In this document: positions 31,712 through 44,500 of the stretch, piece after piece
How positions within the stretch are numbered: position 1 is the first letter of the stretch
Layout of the letters: each line of letters begins with the position of its first letter
Assembly: GCA_016169945.1 (NCBI GenBank)
Contig: JADLSH010000155.1
Coordinates: forward strand, 3,231,501-3,295,500
Source of the DNA: Trachythela sp. YZ-2020
Lineage: Eukaryota > Cnidaria > Anthozoa > Malacalcyonacea > Clavulariidae
Direction: 5' to 3'
DNA length: 64,000 nt
Notes under the pieces: generated by a model
What the model saw: only the letters and a program-made list of their open reading frames with translations
Told to the model about the DNA's origin: nothing
Database searches by the model: none
Made by a program: the position numbers and the translations under genes

Positions 31712-34700
31712 TGTAAAACTCCGAAAACTGGACTGTAGAATGAATGTTACTTTTCTGTTTGCAGGTTGTGAATGCTTTTTTCTCAGGCATACTCAGTCTG
31801 GAAAGTGTATTGCAGCTGAAACTCTCATTTGGAAGGATACTTATGCGGGACGTTATTGGGCTGAAATGATTGACAACTGATTGAAGGGTACTGCGCAGTT
31901 CCGTTATCTGGATACAGGACTGGTACATAGCATAGCGAGGGGAGGGACGGTTGCGTCCAACTATTGGGGTAGAAAATACCAAAATCGTTTGTTCATATAT
32001 GACGCCGAACCGAAAGCACAAGTTTTCGAAAACAGTGTTAAACATCGTTTAAAACAAACAGCTGCTGGATCTTTATTTCTTTACGACAGCACAGTGAACT
32101 CTTGTGCTCAGCCTGACGGAAATGGAAAATATGTTGATGAGAAAAAAGATGGATGCAGTGACGCAGCAGAACAAAAGTTTACTTTTGGTAAGGGAAATAT
32201 TTAACACTTTACTTTTTGCGTCTACTGTACATATGATAAAACCTTTCCACAGATCTGCACATTAATTGGGAAATAAGAAATCATGCAAAGCTTTTGGCTT
32301 TTGTGACTGTTGGCTTGAGGTTAAAGAAAACAGCATTTATGTCAAACTGTGCGAAATGGTTTTACAGTAGAATGGATTGTATATAAAATATCTCCGCCAG
32401 TGTACCGTAACTTAAAAGATATATGTGGCTTTGGACGCGCATCTCGATAAAAATATACTCACCTTAAACAAATGCATTCTGGTCATACAATACATGCAAC
32501 TCCGTACATAAATAATCATCTTAGCTATAGTTATTATATATGACTTAACTTTTCGGCTAATTTCGTAAAAACATTATACTCTACATTAAGGTTCAGTGAC
32601 AGAGTATGGTGACAAAATGGAACATGTTCATTGTTCTCCAATACAACGTATGGTGATCCACAAAGCTTATTATGGAGATTTCAACAATAGTTGGACATTT
32701 GATGCCAGTACGAGCATTGATACGAAATGTAGTCGCCTAACAAGTTTAAGGTGAAATCTCATTGTGGTGGAAACAGATCTTGTGAATTGACAATTGATAA
32801 TAATTTATTGTCAAGTCTTTATTGTTCTGATGCTACAAAAGAACTTTATACCGAGTACACTTGTGCGGATACCTATACTAACCCAATAACAGCAGGTAAT
32901 GTGCGCTACTTTTTAATAATAGAAGCTGATTTATTTGGGCAAATGAAGAAAAAAATAATGCTAAAGAAAACAATTTGATAATAATAATAATAATTTTGAT
33001 GAACTGCGTACATTGTTACCATTCACTCATCTCGCGCCGAATGATAGGAATGCAACAGTTAAGGGTTTGTTAAAATTTTGTATAATTAGTATTTGACGAA
33101 AATGAGAGAGAAACCCGTGCATGGGAAAGAAATATGCCCTGAATTTGCTGTTTTGTGACAAAAAAGAAATAGAATTACTGTATTTAAAATTATTGAAACT
33201 CCCTTATGCGCCATCTATCGATAGTCTATAATTATACTACAATGCTTCTCGAAAGGTAATCGATTTTTTATCCATAAATTCCATGAAGTAATGTCCTTAA
33301 TCTTTCTATTTTAGCGCCCAACATAAGATTATCAGAGTCGCCTATCGAAGGTTTCATTGAAATAAAGAATGGCTCAACTTGGAGAAAGTTAATGAGGAAA
33401 ATTGGGATAAAAACCGTGAAAAAATGCGGTGTCAGCACTTGGGATTTAACGCGACAGACGAGAACGATATTATTACAAAGAAGATTGGGAAAAAACAGGA
33501 TATTGCAACTGGTGACTTAATATGTTATAACACAAAGTCAAGCGATGCATCCTGTTGTATCCACCTACATCCATATACAGTCGCTTCGAGCTTCAATGTC
33601 ACATATGTAACATGTGAGTACATTTTGCGAATCGACTTTCGTGGGTTACAACTTAGAACGAACAGTCACAGATAAAAGCATTTTCAATTCCCATGTGAAA
33701 CTTAGTGTAACAAGCATATGACAGGTTTTAATCCGATAAACAAATTGCGCTTCTCTAACCTCACGCTGATTGGATGAGCTAATTGAAACGTTCGAGCGTT
33801 AGTAACGTTAAACTTTTATATGAGCATGGACAATGCTTTTATCAACGACTGTTCAACGTTTGATGCAAATGACAGTGTTTGAATCCTACCAGCAGCCCAT
33901 GTACACATTGCGAATCAATCTGTGACTGGCTCGTTTCGTCTCAGCTCGTTCCGGCCCTCTCATGCAGCTAAGTTAAATTCACCGTGCCCATCCTTATTGG
34001 TCGTCCAATCTATTAACTGTTCTTTAATCTGTACTGTTTCTAATTTAGGCAAGATATGCGAGAAAGCATTATTACAGGACAAAATTAGGTTTCCAGATAC
34101 AATATTTTCTGGAAGTGGTTCTACTGACAGTACCATGTACAAAGAAGCAAGGTTTTCTAGCGATGGTTGGTGCCCTACATCTAGAGACAAATATATTTCG
34201 CTCGATCTTCAAAACGAATATCACATAACACGGGTTATGGTTATGGGTGATAAAGATCAGACGAAGAAGAGTGGATCATATTCTATGAAATACAACCATA
34301 GTCAAAGTTTGGTGGACGGTAGTGGTACAATACAGGTAAGTGCAGGAACATCTCCCAAGAGAGATCTATATTACAGCCATAATAAGTACTGTGGAGACTT
34401 TAAGACCAATCCCCGATTGGATCCTATTTTTTGAATTCATCCCCGATTCGATCCAAGCTTTAGACTCATCGTTTTATATGGTAATTTTTATCTGATGGTA
34501 TCAAGACAACGATACGTTAGTGTTTTACTTGGTGTTTTTCTAATGAGTAATAAATGTGTGTGAAGAATTACAAATATTTTTCTTTTCACTTCTTCCTCTA
34601 GATAACAGGAAACCAGAACGGCTACCAAGCAGCGACTACGACCATAGATATTTATAATGTGAGGTATATAAAGATAGAATCAACTGGAAACACAGACTTT

Positions 34701-36325
34701 TGTCTTAGAATAGAACTGTGTGGAGAAGGTGAGGCATTACTATCACTGTTAAGTTGTTGTTTACTCAAATTAATCTTAAGGCTTAATTTAATCGAATTGA
34801 TTTAACTGTTTTTATTACTAGTGCAATCGCTAGCTCCAGTACAGAAGATTGTTATCAAACCATCGTTTTTATCTGTGCATCTATCGTGGACAATACCAGC
34901 ACCCGAGGCTTCCACGTACTTATATTACACATTTTATCATTTATTTGAACGGCACAGAAATGCATAGAATATCTCGTGCGAGCTATGGAAATCAGTACAT
35001 TCTTCGAGGTCTTAAACCGTACACTGATTATGCTGTTGGGATAAAGGCACAGGATGGTTATTTAAAGAATACTTCAATAGTTTACAAAAAATTTAAGACC
35101 AAAGAGGCTGGTAAGAACATGGGAGAATCGCCGCTGATGAAACTGGAGTGTCGAAACGTTGCGTCGTGAAAGCAATTAATTAATCTGTTCGAGGATTGCA
35201 TTCATTTACTTAAACCAGGATAGCGAGCAAAAATATATGTCACGATATTTGTATGTATATATGTATGTCATGTAAACTGTTTGACAAGCCCAAGGTTTGT
35301 GTGAAGCTTAAATGTTCTTACACAAAACTATTGCAGTACTTCCGAATCGATCAGTGGTTCAGAATAACTTTGGGGTAATCAACTAAAAATATCATTATAT
35401 TAATATTTATATATATATATATTTTATGGTCATATAGTGTCTGTGAATCCTGTCCCGATCTCGTACTCAAGTTTAAGTTTAATGATAACCAAACCAGCTG
35501 AGCATATCTTGTAAGTACATATAAGTATAGACTTGAATATAGGCTTGTCACCAATCGACGCCTCCATAACTTGATTTCTTAACTTCTTTAATACTCAATC
35601 CCAAAAAGAAAATAGACTTTGGGAAAGTCTTACATGATATTGTCAGTACGTATTTAGTTAGCTATACTAGTTGGGTCACTGTGTTTGAAAACTAATTATG
35701 TAACAACGTTTTTGTTGGTTCTCTGGCATGTAATGTTTTCTCTTTTCAATAGAAGCGTGATGGTCATAGTACAAAGCGTCATAAGCAATCCAACACCAAG
35801 TGAAAACATTAAAACAAGCGAACTCAAACCTTACCAGTCAAACACACAAGATCTTTATATAACTGCTTACTTGAAAGCTGATGTTCTACCAATGACGTTC
35901 GTGATCGGTGATGGCAAGGAGTATAATTCTGGAAATGTAACATACTTGAACAAACCTCTCAAACAGAATACGAGTTACATCGTGTTCTTGAGATTTTTTG
36001 AAAGTCAGGTAAATACGTAAGAAATTGGAGTTAATCGGTAAGGTATAGTTATATTTCTTTAAAAGATAACGTGAACGTAAAACTTTCTTCCAAAGATAAA
36101 ATATCATATCTGTTATATTGTTCTCTAGATCTCGTAATACTCGACAGCATGGAGCAGCGGTGTTAAAACTATGGTTAAACCAGGTAAATGATCCATATTC
36201 GCAGAAAATGTTTCGTCAAAAACAACGTTTGACAAAAGTTTCAACTTGAAGCTATTACCATTCATGCAACTAGATTATACGTACATCTCAATTAAGGCTC
36301 ATCCTTACGATTTGTAAGAATGTAG

Positions 36326-36661
36326 ACAGTACAGTACAGTGCAGTGCAGTGCAGTGCAGTGCAGTGCAGTGCAGTGCAGTGCAGTGCAGTGCAGTGCAGT
36401 GCAGTGCAGTGCAGTGCAGTGCAGTGCAGTGCAGTGCAGTGCAGTGCAGTGCAGTGCAGTGCAGTGCAGTGCAGTGCAGTGCAGTGCAGTGCAGTGCAGT
36501 GCAGTGCAGTGCAGTGCAGTGCAGTGCAGTGCAGTGCAGTGCAGTGCAGTGCAGTGCAGTGCAGTGCAGTGCAGTGCAGTGCAGTGCAGTGCAGTGCAGT
36601 GCAGTGCAGTGCAGTGCAGTGCAGTGCAGTGCAGTGCAGTGCAGTGCAGTGCAGTACAGTA
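36326..36661 (+). repeat. (GCAGT)n pentanucleotide array, ~63 copies
   Basis: A nearly pure GCAGT array from 36341 to 36655 with ACAGT units at both edges. All overlapping ORFs (CSAVQ / ALHCT repeats) are artefacts. It sits just past the last exon of copy 1. The matching intron of copy 2 has only a seed-like stretch (cagtacagtacttacagtac near 44641-44660). Confidence 0.95.
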
Positions 36662-36742
36662 CATTGAAAATCTCGAGGTGTTTCCTAATCACTGAAAATC
36701 ACTGAAAATCTCGCGGTGTTTTGACAACACCAAAAACGTGCA

Positions 36743-36816
36743 ACTGTACTGTACTGTACTGTACTGTACTGTACTGTACTGTACTGTACTGTACTGCACT
36801 GTACTGCACTGCACTG
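36743..36816 (+). repeat. (ACTGT)n array in inverse orientation to the GCAGT array
   Basis: About 14 units of ACTGT/ACTGC, complementary to the ACAGT/GCAGT array about 80 bp upstream. The pair could fold back. Between them GAAAATCTCGNGGTGTTT occurs twice. Confidence 0.85.
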
Positions 36817-38129
36817 TGTTTAAACGAGCCCGACTAGAACCTCAGACGATTGAGCAACTACTCGATAGTCAATGATACTCGATTGGTAAGTGAATATCAT
36901 ATTGTTTAGAGACAGTATTTTATATATCTTTTATATAGCCACTTTTGGCTATTATTGTAGCGCACTAGGGCTATGTTTAGAGGGCAAGAGTGCCGTAATT
37001 ACAGCCACTTCGGAATTGGTAAGACGACGCTAAGGCAAAGTTCCATATTCTATCCACTTTAAAATCTATACTAAAGTCAACCAAGGTTACACACTACTAC
37101 AAAGAATATGCCTATATGGTAATATCGTTATGTAACACACACGAATATACTTCTCTTTGAACTGACCCCAATCACAACCCTAACCCTCTTTTGACGGTAT
37201 ATAACATTACGATATAACCAAGAACATTAGTGAAACAGTCTCTAAAATCTAAGTATTTCTACCGTTTAAATACTAAAAGTAAATATATTGCAAAATAATT
37301 TGAATTCCAAGGAAGGAAGTTGGACCAAAAAGATTCAAGGAGAGCTCATACGTTCCTAATCTGTGAAAACAAAAAAGAAATAGAGTCAATACAGTTCAAC
37401 GATTGAGCAAGATAATTATGGTGAAATATCAGTCGTTCAATTGTTTTCCATATGAGAATGCAATGGGTACCCATCTGGTGCGCTTGCGAAAGAATGTTCT
37501 AACCTTACGCCAGGACACGGAGCACAATTGGCTGGAACTAGTCCATTCAGTTTTATTACCAATGTCCAGCTGGTGAAGTACGTCTGCCACAATATCATCA
37601 AGTATTAATAATACAGTGTTTCAAGGTTTTATTCTACAGGCAGGCAAGAAAGACTGGAGCTACTAAACCAGTAGGAAAATGTATGTGAATGTGCCAGACC
37701 ACATTCATGTCAGAAAATGCAGTAATGACAAGGTAGGTAGAAGTCTTAATTTTTAAGGATAACGTGTGGAAAGAAAAATATAGTTTTAAAATAAGCCTTT
37801 AGGATCAAACTCCTGTTTGTTCAAAGCTCGATTAGCGCTAACCCTGCATGGGTTAAATTTTAACCCGCTGTTTGGGTTTTAGAAAAAGAAAAAAATATTT
37901 TATGACACACTGACCATGGAGCTACTGAGTTCAGTGATTTGCCAAAGCAATAGGGCCTGGTGGGTAACGCATTTTTGTAAAAACCATGTTGTCCACTCCA
38001 TGATATGATTGTGCCGCACTATTCCAATGAAAGTGAAAACTAACTAAAGGCAAAGTCTGAAAGACTTTCGAGTTACGAACACATACACCGAAATAATATG
38101 GTTGAGTATATACCACCCAAACGATTAGG
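36817..38129. other. Spacer between copies 1 and 2
   Basis: No exon of the missing 3' half of copy 1 could be found here, and no other gene was recognised. Confidence 0.4.
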
Positions 38130-38448
38130 AAATTAGTAGAGTAGTACTAAAACGAATTAAAAATACTGGTAGTCTAAAAGCAACAGTGTTGTACCTGCGT
38201 TGCAGTATACAGCTAAATCAAAACTAAAAACCGCAAAACCTCGACCTCAAACGCGAAAAGCACGCAATGCCGAAACACGTCCATGTGTAGAATGGGAGCA
38301 TAGAAATAGTGTTTTGCAAATAAAATGCTACGAACAAATAGAAGAATTAATTATTAAGTCAGAAACCAAAGAAAGAGACATTGGCATGCATTGTACTTAT
38401 TGCAAAGAAATCGGTCTGCAACTGAGAAAGCGGTTGGATGCATACTCA

Positions 38449-38466
38449 ATTTGCATAGTATATAAA
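38449..38466 (+). promoter_or_regulatory. Octamer plus TATA promoter, receptor copy 2
   Basis: A perfect POU octamer ATTTGCAT (38449-38456) is followed 4 bp later by TATAAA (38461-38466), 115 bp before the ATG at 38581. Copy 1 has the same arrangement. In copy 3 the octamer is lost and the TATA reads TATGTAAA. The regulatory role is inferred from the motifs and their conservation. Confidence 0.65.
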
Positions 38467-38580
38467 TGTCTGAACTAAAATATATTGTTCCAGCTCTCCA
38501 GCTCAGCTGAAAGTCAAATACGGAAGTACATGTACACTTATGACCTTTGCTGTGTTGGTTTACGCGAAATCAAAGTCAAA

Positions 38581-41500
38581 ATGTCGTGGCTATTTCATCG
38601 CTGGTTACTCTTATATTGTATATCGATAATGGTGGTTAAAGGTAAGGAACTTTGGTGTTATTGTGGAATGCGAGTGGATGCTATAATATAGTCTGCAAAC
38701 GATGCTAAAGTAGATTAAATCAACAGATCGTTTTCACTAAGGCAATGGTCAATGTCTTAAATTCACACTGGCTGCAATGCTTTATCAATCTTAAATAGTT
38801 ACCTACCTTAGCTAATTCAGCCTTTTCTTTGCCCATAGTTACCGCCAGTCAAATTTGATTATACAATACGATTGATTTGAAACCGTGATCAAATTTGTAC
38901 GATTTCGCATTTCGAGATTACATAGGACCATGTCCATAGAAATTATATAGATATCTATTATCTATTATTTCGCGCATTATCTATTAGATATTTATTATTT
39001 CTACGCATAGGACACACGAAACGAAACTGATTGCGAGAACAGCTATAACCATATCGCGTACGAATTCCTTTATATGAACGAGCGGAATCGGACGAATTTG
39101 CGTGTGGTTCGGAATTCGTTCCCTTCTCGTTTTGACTCTCGTAGTCTCGTGTAAAGGAAGTCTGAGATTCCACAATGTCAGTGCATATTACAATAACCAA
39201 GCACGCTTGGATGCTTTTATTAAGCTGACTTTTTATCTGACAGAAAAGAAGTGTTCGCGACTATATATGCCTATAATCTGTACGTTTCTATAAGTCTAAA
39301 ACCGAATCAAATGCTTATGGCTTTTAGATTTTAAAGTTCGATATAAATGACTCTACTCTTTCTCCGACATCCCTTCTGTTCTGCTCGGATAGTAGATTCT
39401 TACTTTCTCAGAAAATGGTTGTATAGTTCTTCTCCTAATATCCCTGTTAGCTATCCACATCATAAACTGACGTTCCTTTTGACTTATGTTTTTGAATCAA
39501 GCATGTCCTTTCATATACGTCATCCACTGTTACGTCATCCACTGAACCTCTCCTTACTTTAGATGTTCATCTAATTGCTCTGCTATCATACCGTCTAAGC
39601 TAAATCCTTTTATCCAGTACCCATGAACCTTATCGGGTCCACTCACGGGCCATTTTCTTCATTTGTTTTTGCAAAACTTACAAAATGTATAGTGATGTCT
39701 CTTATGTAAAACTCCGAAAAACTATAGTGGGCTGTAGCATGAATGTCAATTTTCTGTTTGCAGATTGTCAAGGTTTTTTCCTCAGGCATACTCAGTCTGG
39801 AAAGTGTATTGCAGCTGAAACTCCCTCCTTTCGGAATAATAATTATGCGAGAGTTTATTGGGCTGAAATGGTCAACAACTGCTTGGACGATAATGCGCAG
39901 TTCCGTTATCTGAATAGCAAACTGTTGCATAATATCGAAACTGGAGGGAACATTGCGTCTCAATATGGGGATTCAACATACAAAAATCGTTTGTTCGTAT
40001 ATGACGCCAAACCGAAAGCACAAGTTTTCGAAGACCATGTTAAACATCGTTTAAAACAAACAGCTGCTGGATCTTTATTTCTTTACGACATCACAGTGAA
40101 CTCTTGTGCTCAGCCTGATGGAAATGGAAAGTATGTTGATCAGAAAAAAGATGGATGCAGTGACGCAGCAGAACAAAAGTTTACTTTTGGTGAGTGAAAT
40201 ATTTAACACTTTACTTTTTGCGTCTGCATAATATGATACAACTCAAGCGTTTTCGCAGCACTTGCATCAAACTCTTTGAGAATGATTCTAAAAAGAAAAG
40301 TAAAATAGCTTTGGCAATAATGTATCGCGTAACCTACAAGATATATATGACATGTGCATGCTTTTGGATGAGAACTGCACTCTGGCCATACATAAAATAA
40401 TTCTCTTTGTCTTATAGTTGTTTTATGACTTCACTTTTGGGATAATTTCGTATATTAAAACATTTTATTGTGCGCAGAATTCAATCAATTTCGGGTACAT
40501 TTCAGATCTAAATCCACCATCTTGAATTTGGTTAAAAATGCGTTATAACCCTCTAATCCGTATGCCAAAATCAACAGTTCCATCCACAGGTCTATTGGCA
40601 CAATTTTCACTTATGGTAACAAATGACTGGTCTAACGTATATGCTACTTAGTATATGGGGGTGCACTTTTTTGTTCACTCCCTGTAATAGAAAACAAAAC
40701 TTGATTTTTTTTCCTAGGGGTCATTAAGACCGAGTGTACGTTAACATGCCTAAGTAACTGTGTGCAGTGTCCCTTTGGTTCACTAGTATAAATGTCTCTG
40801 ATAGTTCTACTAAATCGTATTTATGTCAATAATATCCTACTTTCTATTAACTTAAAGAAAATATTTACATGTATTGTTTATAAAGTAACGTTGTACTCTA
40901 TTTTAAGGTTCAGTGACACAGTACAACACCAAAATGAAAGATGTTCATTGTTCTCCAATACAACTTATGGTGGTTAAGAAAGCTGATTATGGAGATTTTA
41001 CTAATAATAGCGGGACGTTTAATGACAGTGCAACCATTGATACGAAATGTGGCATAATAACAAGTTGTAAGGTGAAATCTCATTGTGGTGGAAACAGATC
41101 CTGTGAATTGACAATTGATAATAATTTATTGTCAACTCTTTATTGTTCTGATACAACAAAAGAACTTTATACCGAGTACACTTGTGTGGATACCTATGCT
41201 AACCCCATAACAGCAGGTAATGCGTGCTACTTTTTAATAATAGAAGCTGATTTATTTGGGAAAATGAAGAAAAAAATAATGCCAAAGAAAAAAGATGATA
41301 ATAATAATAATTTTGAACTGCATATATTGTTACCAGTCACTCATCTCGCGCCGAATGATGAGAATGCAACAGTTGAGGGTTTGTTAAAATTTTGTATAAT
41401 TTAGAATTTGACGAAAATGAGACAGAAGCCGGTGCAGGGAAAGAAATATTCCCTGAATTTGCTGTTTTATGACAAAAAGGAAATAGAAATACTGTATTTA

Positions 41501-44500
41501 AAATTATTGAAATATCCCTTATGCGTCATCTATCGATAGTCTATATACTACAATGCTTCTCGAAAGGTAATCGATTTTTTATCCATAAATTCCATGAAGT
41601 AATGTCCTTAATCCTTCTATTTTAGCGCCCAACATAAGATTATCAGAGTCACCTATCGAAGGTTTCATTGAAATAAAGAATGGCTCAACTTGGAGAAAAG
41701 TTAATGAGGAAAATTGGGATAAAAACCGTGAAAAAATGCTGTGTCAGCACTTGGGATTTAACGCGACAGACGAGAACGATATTATTACAAAGAAGATTGG
41801 GAAAAAACAGGATATTGCAACTGGTGACTTAATATGTTATAACACAAAGTCAAGCGATGCATCCTGTTGTATCCACCTACATCCATCTACAGTCGCTTCG
41901 AGCTTCAATGTCACATATGTAACATGTGAGTACATTTTGCGAATCCACTTCCGTTGGTTACAACTGAGGACGAACAGTCACAGATAAAAGCATTTTCAAT
42001 TCCCAGGTTTTAATCCGATAAACAAATTGCGCTTCTCTAACCTCACACTGATCGGATGAGCTAATTGAAACGTTCGAGCGTTAGTAACGTTAAACTTTTA
42101 TATGAGCATGGACAATGCTTTTATCAACGACTGTTCAACGTTTGATGCAAATGACAGTGTTTGAATCCTACCACAGCCCATGTACACATCGCGAATCAAT
42201 CTGTGACTGGCTCGTTTCGTCCCAGCTCGTTCCTTCTCATGCAGCTAAGTTAAATTCACCGTGCCCATCCTTATTGGTTGTCCAATCTATTAACTGTTCT
42301 TTAATCTGTACTGTTTCTACTTTAGGCAAGATATGCGAGAAAGCATTATTACAGGACACAATTAGGTTTCCAGATACAATATTTTCTGGAAGTGGTTCTA
42401 CTGACAGTAGCAAGTATAAAGAAGCAAGGTTTTCTAGCGATGGTTGGTGCCCTACATCTGGAGACAAGTATCTTTCGCTCGACCTTCAAAACGAATATCA
42501 CATAACACGGGTTATGGTTATGGGTGATAAAGATCAGACGAAATGGAGTGGCTCATATTCACTGAAATACAACCACAGTGAAAGTTTGGTGGACGGTAAT
42601 AGTGTAATACAGGTAAGTACAGGAACATCTCCCAAGAGAGGTCTATATTACAGCCATAATAAGTTCTGTGGGGACTTTAGGACCAATCCCCGATTGGATC
42701 AAAACTTTAGACTCATCGTTTTATATGGTAATTTTTATCTGATGGTATCAAGACAACGATACGTTAGTGTTTTACTTGGTGTTTTTCTAATGAGTAATAA
42801 ATGTGTGTGAAGAATTACAGATATTTTTCTTTTCACTTCTTCCTCTAGATAACAGGAAGCCAGAACGGCTACCAAGCAGCGACTACGACCATAAATATTT
42901 ATAATGTGAGGTATATAAAGATAGAATCAACTGGAAACACAGACTTTTGTCTTAGAATTGAACTGTGTGGAGAAGGTAAGGCATTACTACTGGTTGTTGT
43001 TTGATCAAATTAGTTTTAAGGTTTCAAGGTTTAATACAATTTAATCGATATGATTTGACTGTTTATATTTTCAGTTCAATCACCAGCTCCTGTACACAAG
43101 ATTATTACCAAACCATCGAATTTCTCAGTTCAGCTTTCATGGACAATGCCAGCACCTGAGGCTTCCACTTATATCACACATTTTATAATTTATTTGAACG
43201 GCACAGAAATGCATAGAATATCTCGTGCGCAATATGGAAATCAGTACATTCTTCGAGGTCTTAAACCGTACACTGATTATACTGTTGGTATAAAGGCACA
43301 GGATGGTTATTTAAAGAATTCCTCAATAGTTTACAAAAACTTTAAGACAGAAGTAGCTGGTAAGCAGTGGGGAATATTATGATTTTTAAATGTTATGATT
43401 AATTTAGCGAAAAGGAGGCCTCGTTTCAAATATATATTTCAAAACCTTTCATGCAGTTAACTTATACATCCCTTAAATCCATTTTAATTAACATTTAGCA
43501 AACAACATGTTAACAAGTTTTGGAAATATAGTGCCGGACAATAGGTTGTTTCAATAGGTTATAATAGGTTATTTCCATGCAGAGAAAATTTATGAACCGT
43601 ATTGCAAGTTGCACACAACCCGTTATTGACAGCTTCACAGCAAGTCTACACAGCCTTCACAGCATTGCGGCCTTGTATTGCCAACCAACCCAAATAACTT
43701 CTGTATTTGAGTTTAGTTTAGGTTGTTGCAAATACTACACTTTTATATACGGTATTATTGCAGAGCTTTCCATCCGCTGGAACGATCATTGGTGCTAATA
43801 ATATATCTTCAATTACGGTCTAGAATAGTTTTTAAAAGTGGGATAACATTTATGTTTTTAGAGCCTGTGAATCCCATCGCGATATCTTATTCAAGTCTAA
43901 AATTCACTATATCTAAACCAGCTCAGTATATCAAGTAAGTTATTTGGCCTTATTTACTAATATTGACCAGTAAATAAATTTAAATAAGGTACTAAAAGGA
44001 GATTGTGAGTTGGAATACACTACTGCGCTTACAGTACCTGGGGTAACATCCATGTTTCTTATTTAGGGAAATAATGGTCATCGTACAACTTGCCACGAAA
44101 AGTTCAACACAAAGCGAAAATATTGAAACAAGCAAACTCAAACCTTACCAAGCAAACACACAAGATCCTTACATCACAGCTTATTTGAAAGCTGATGTTC
44201 TACCATTGACGTTCGTGATCGGTGATGGCAAAGAGTATAATTCTGAAAGTGTAACATACTTCAACCAACCCCTAAAACAGAACTCAAATTATATCGTGTC
44301 CCTGAGATTTTTTGAAAGCCAGGTAAAATAACAGTGTATAATTATATAAATGTTAAAACAATGGGTTACTGAAACATTCCAATCACTGTATCGTGCCAGT
44401 GGATAGCCCTATTGTTATGCTTAGTTGTATCTATTTTACTAGAGTTCTAACATCTTGCTAAACATGAACGTAAACTTCTTAGATAAAATTTATAAATGAC

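Larger units (their letters stand above)
29913..36183 (+). pseudogene. Receptor copy 1: decayed duplicate of the multi-lectin receptor
   Basis: Ten exons align with copy 2: 29913-29973 (signal peptide), 31765-32187 (beta-trefoil), 32591-32895 (SUEL lectin), 33315-33613 (SRCR-like), 34049-34335 and 34602-34728 (F5/8C), 34822-35110 (FN3), 35438-35510, 35753-36008 and 36129-36183 (RPTP-type module). Splice sites are intact, but the reading frame is not. Lesions relative to copy 2 are: TGA at 31878-31880 for TGC; a 1-base deletion near 32743 in the SUEL exon (losing a Cys codon); a 1-base deletion near 33386 in the SRCR exon; a 4-base insertion near 34910 in the FN3 exon; and TAA at 36135-36137. 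The later FN3, TM and tail exons are absent, and an expanded pentanucleotide array lies beyond the last exon. Transcription remains possible, since the promoter motifs are kept. Confidence 0.85.

Noticed and set aside
33922..34434. Extended ORF upstream of the F5/8C exon in copy 1 (and 42115-42810 in copy 2)
   Set aside because: The part before 34049 (or 42326) is intron that happens to be open; the acceptor and phase match the F5/8C exon only from those points.
36288..36705. Long ORFs on both strands with ALHCT or CSAVQ repeats
   Set aside because: They are translations of the (GCAGT)n microsatellite; a 5-bp unit gives open frames by chance of its composition.
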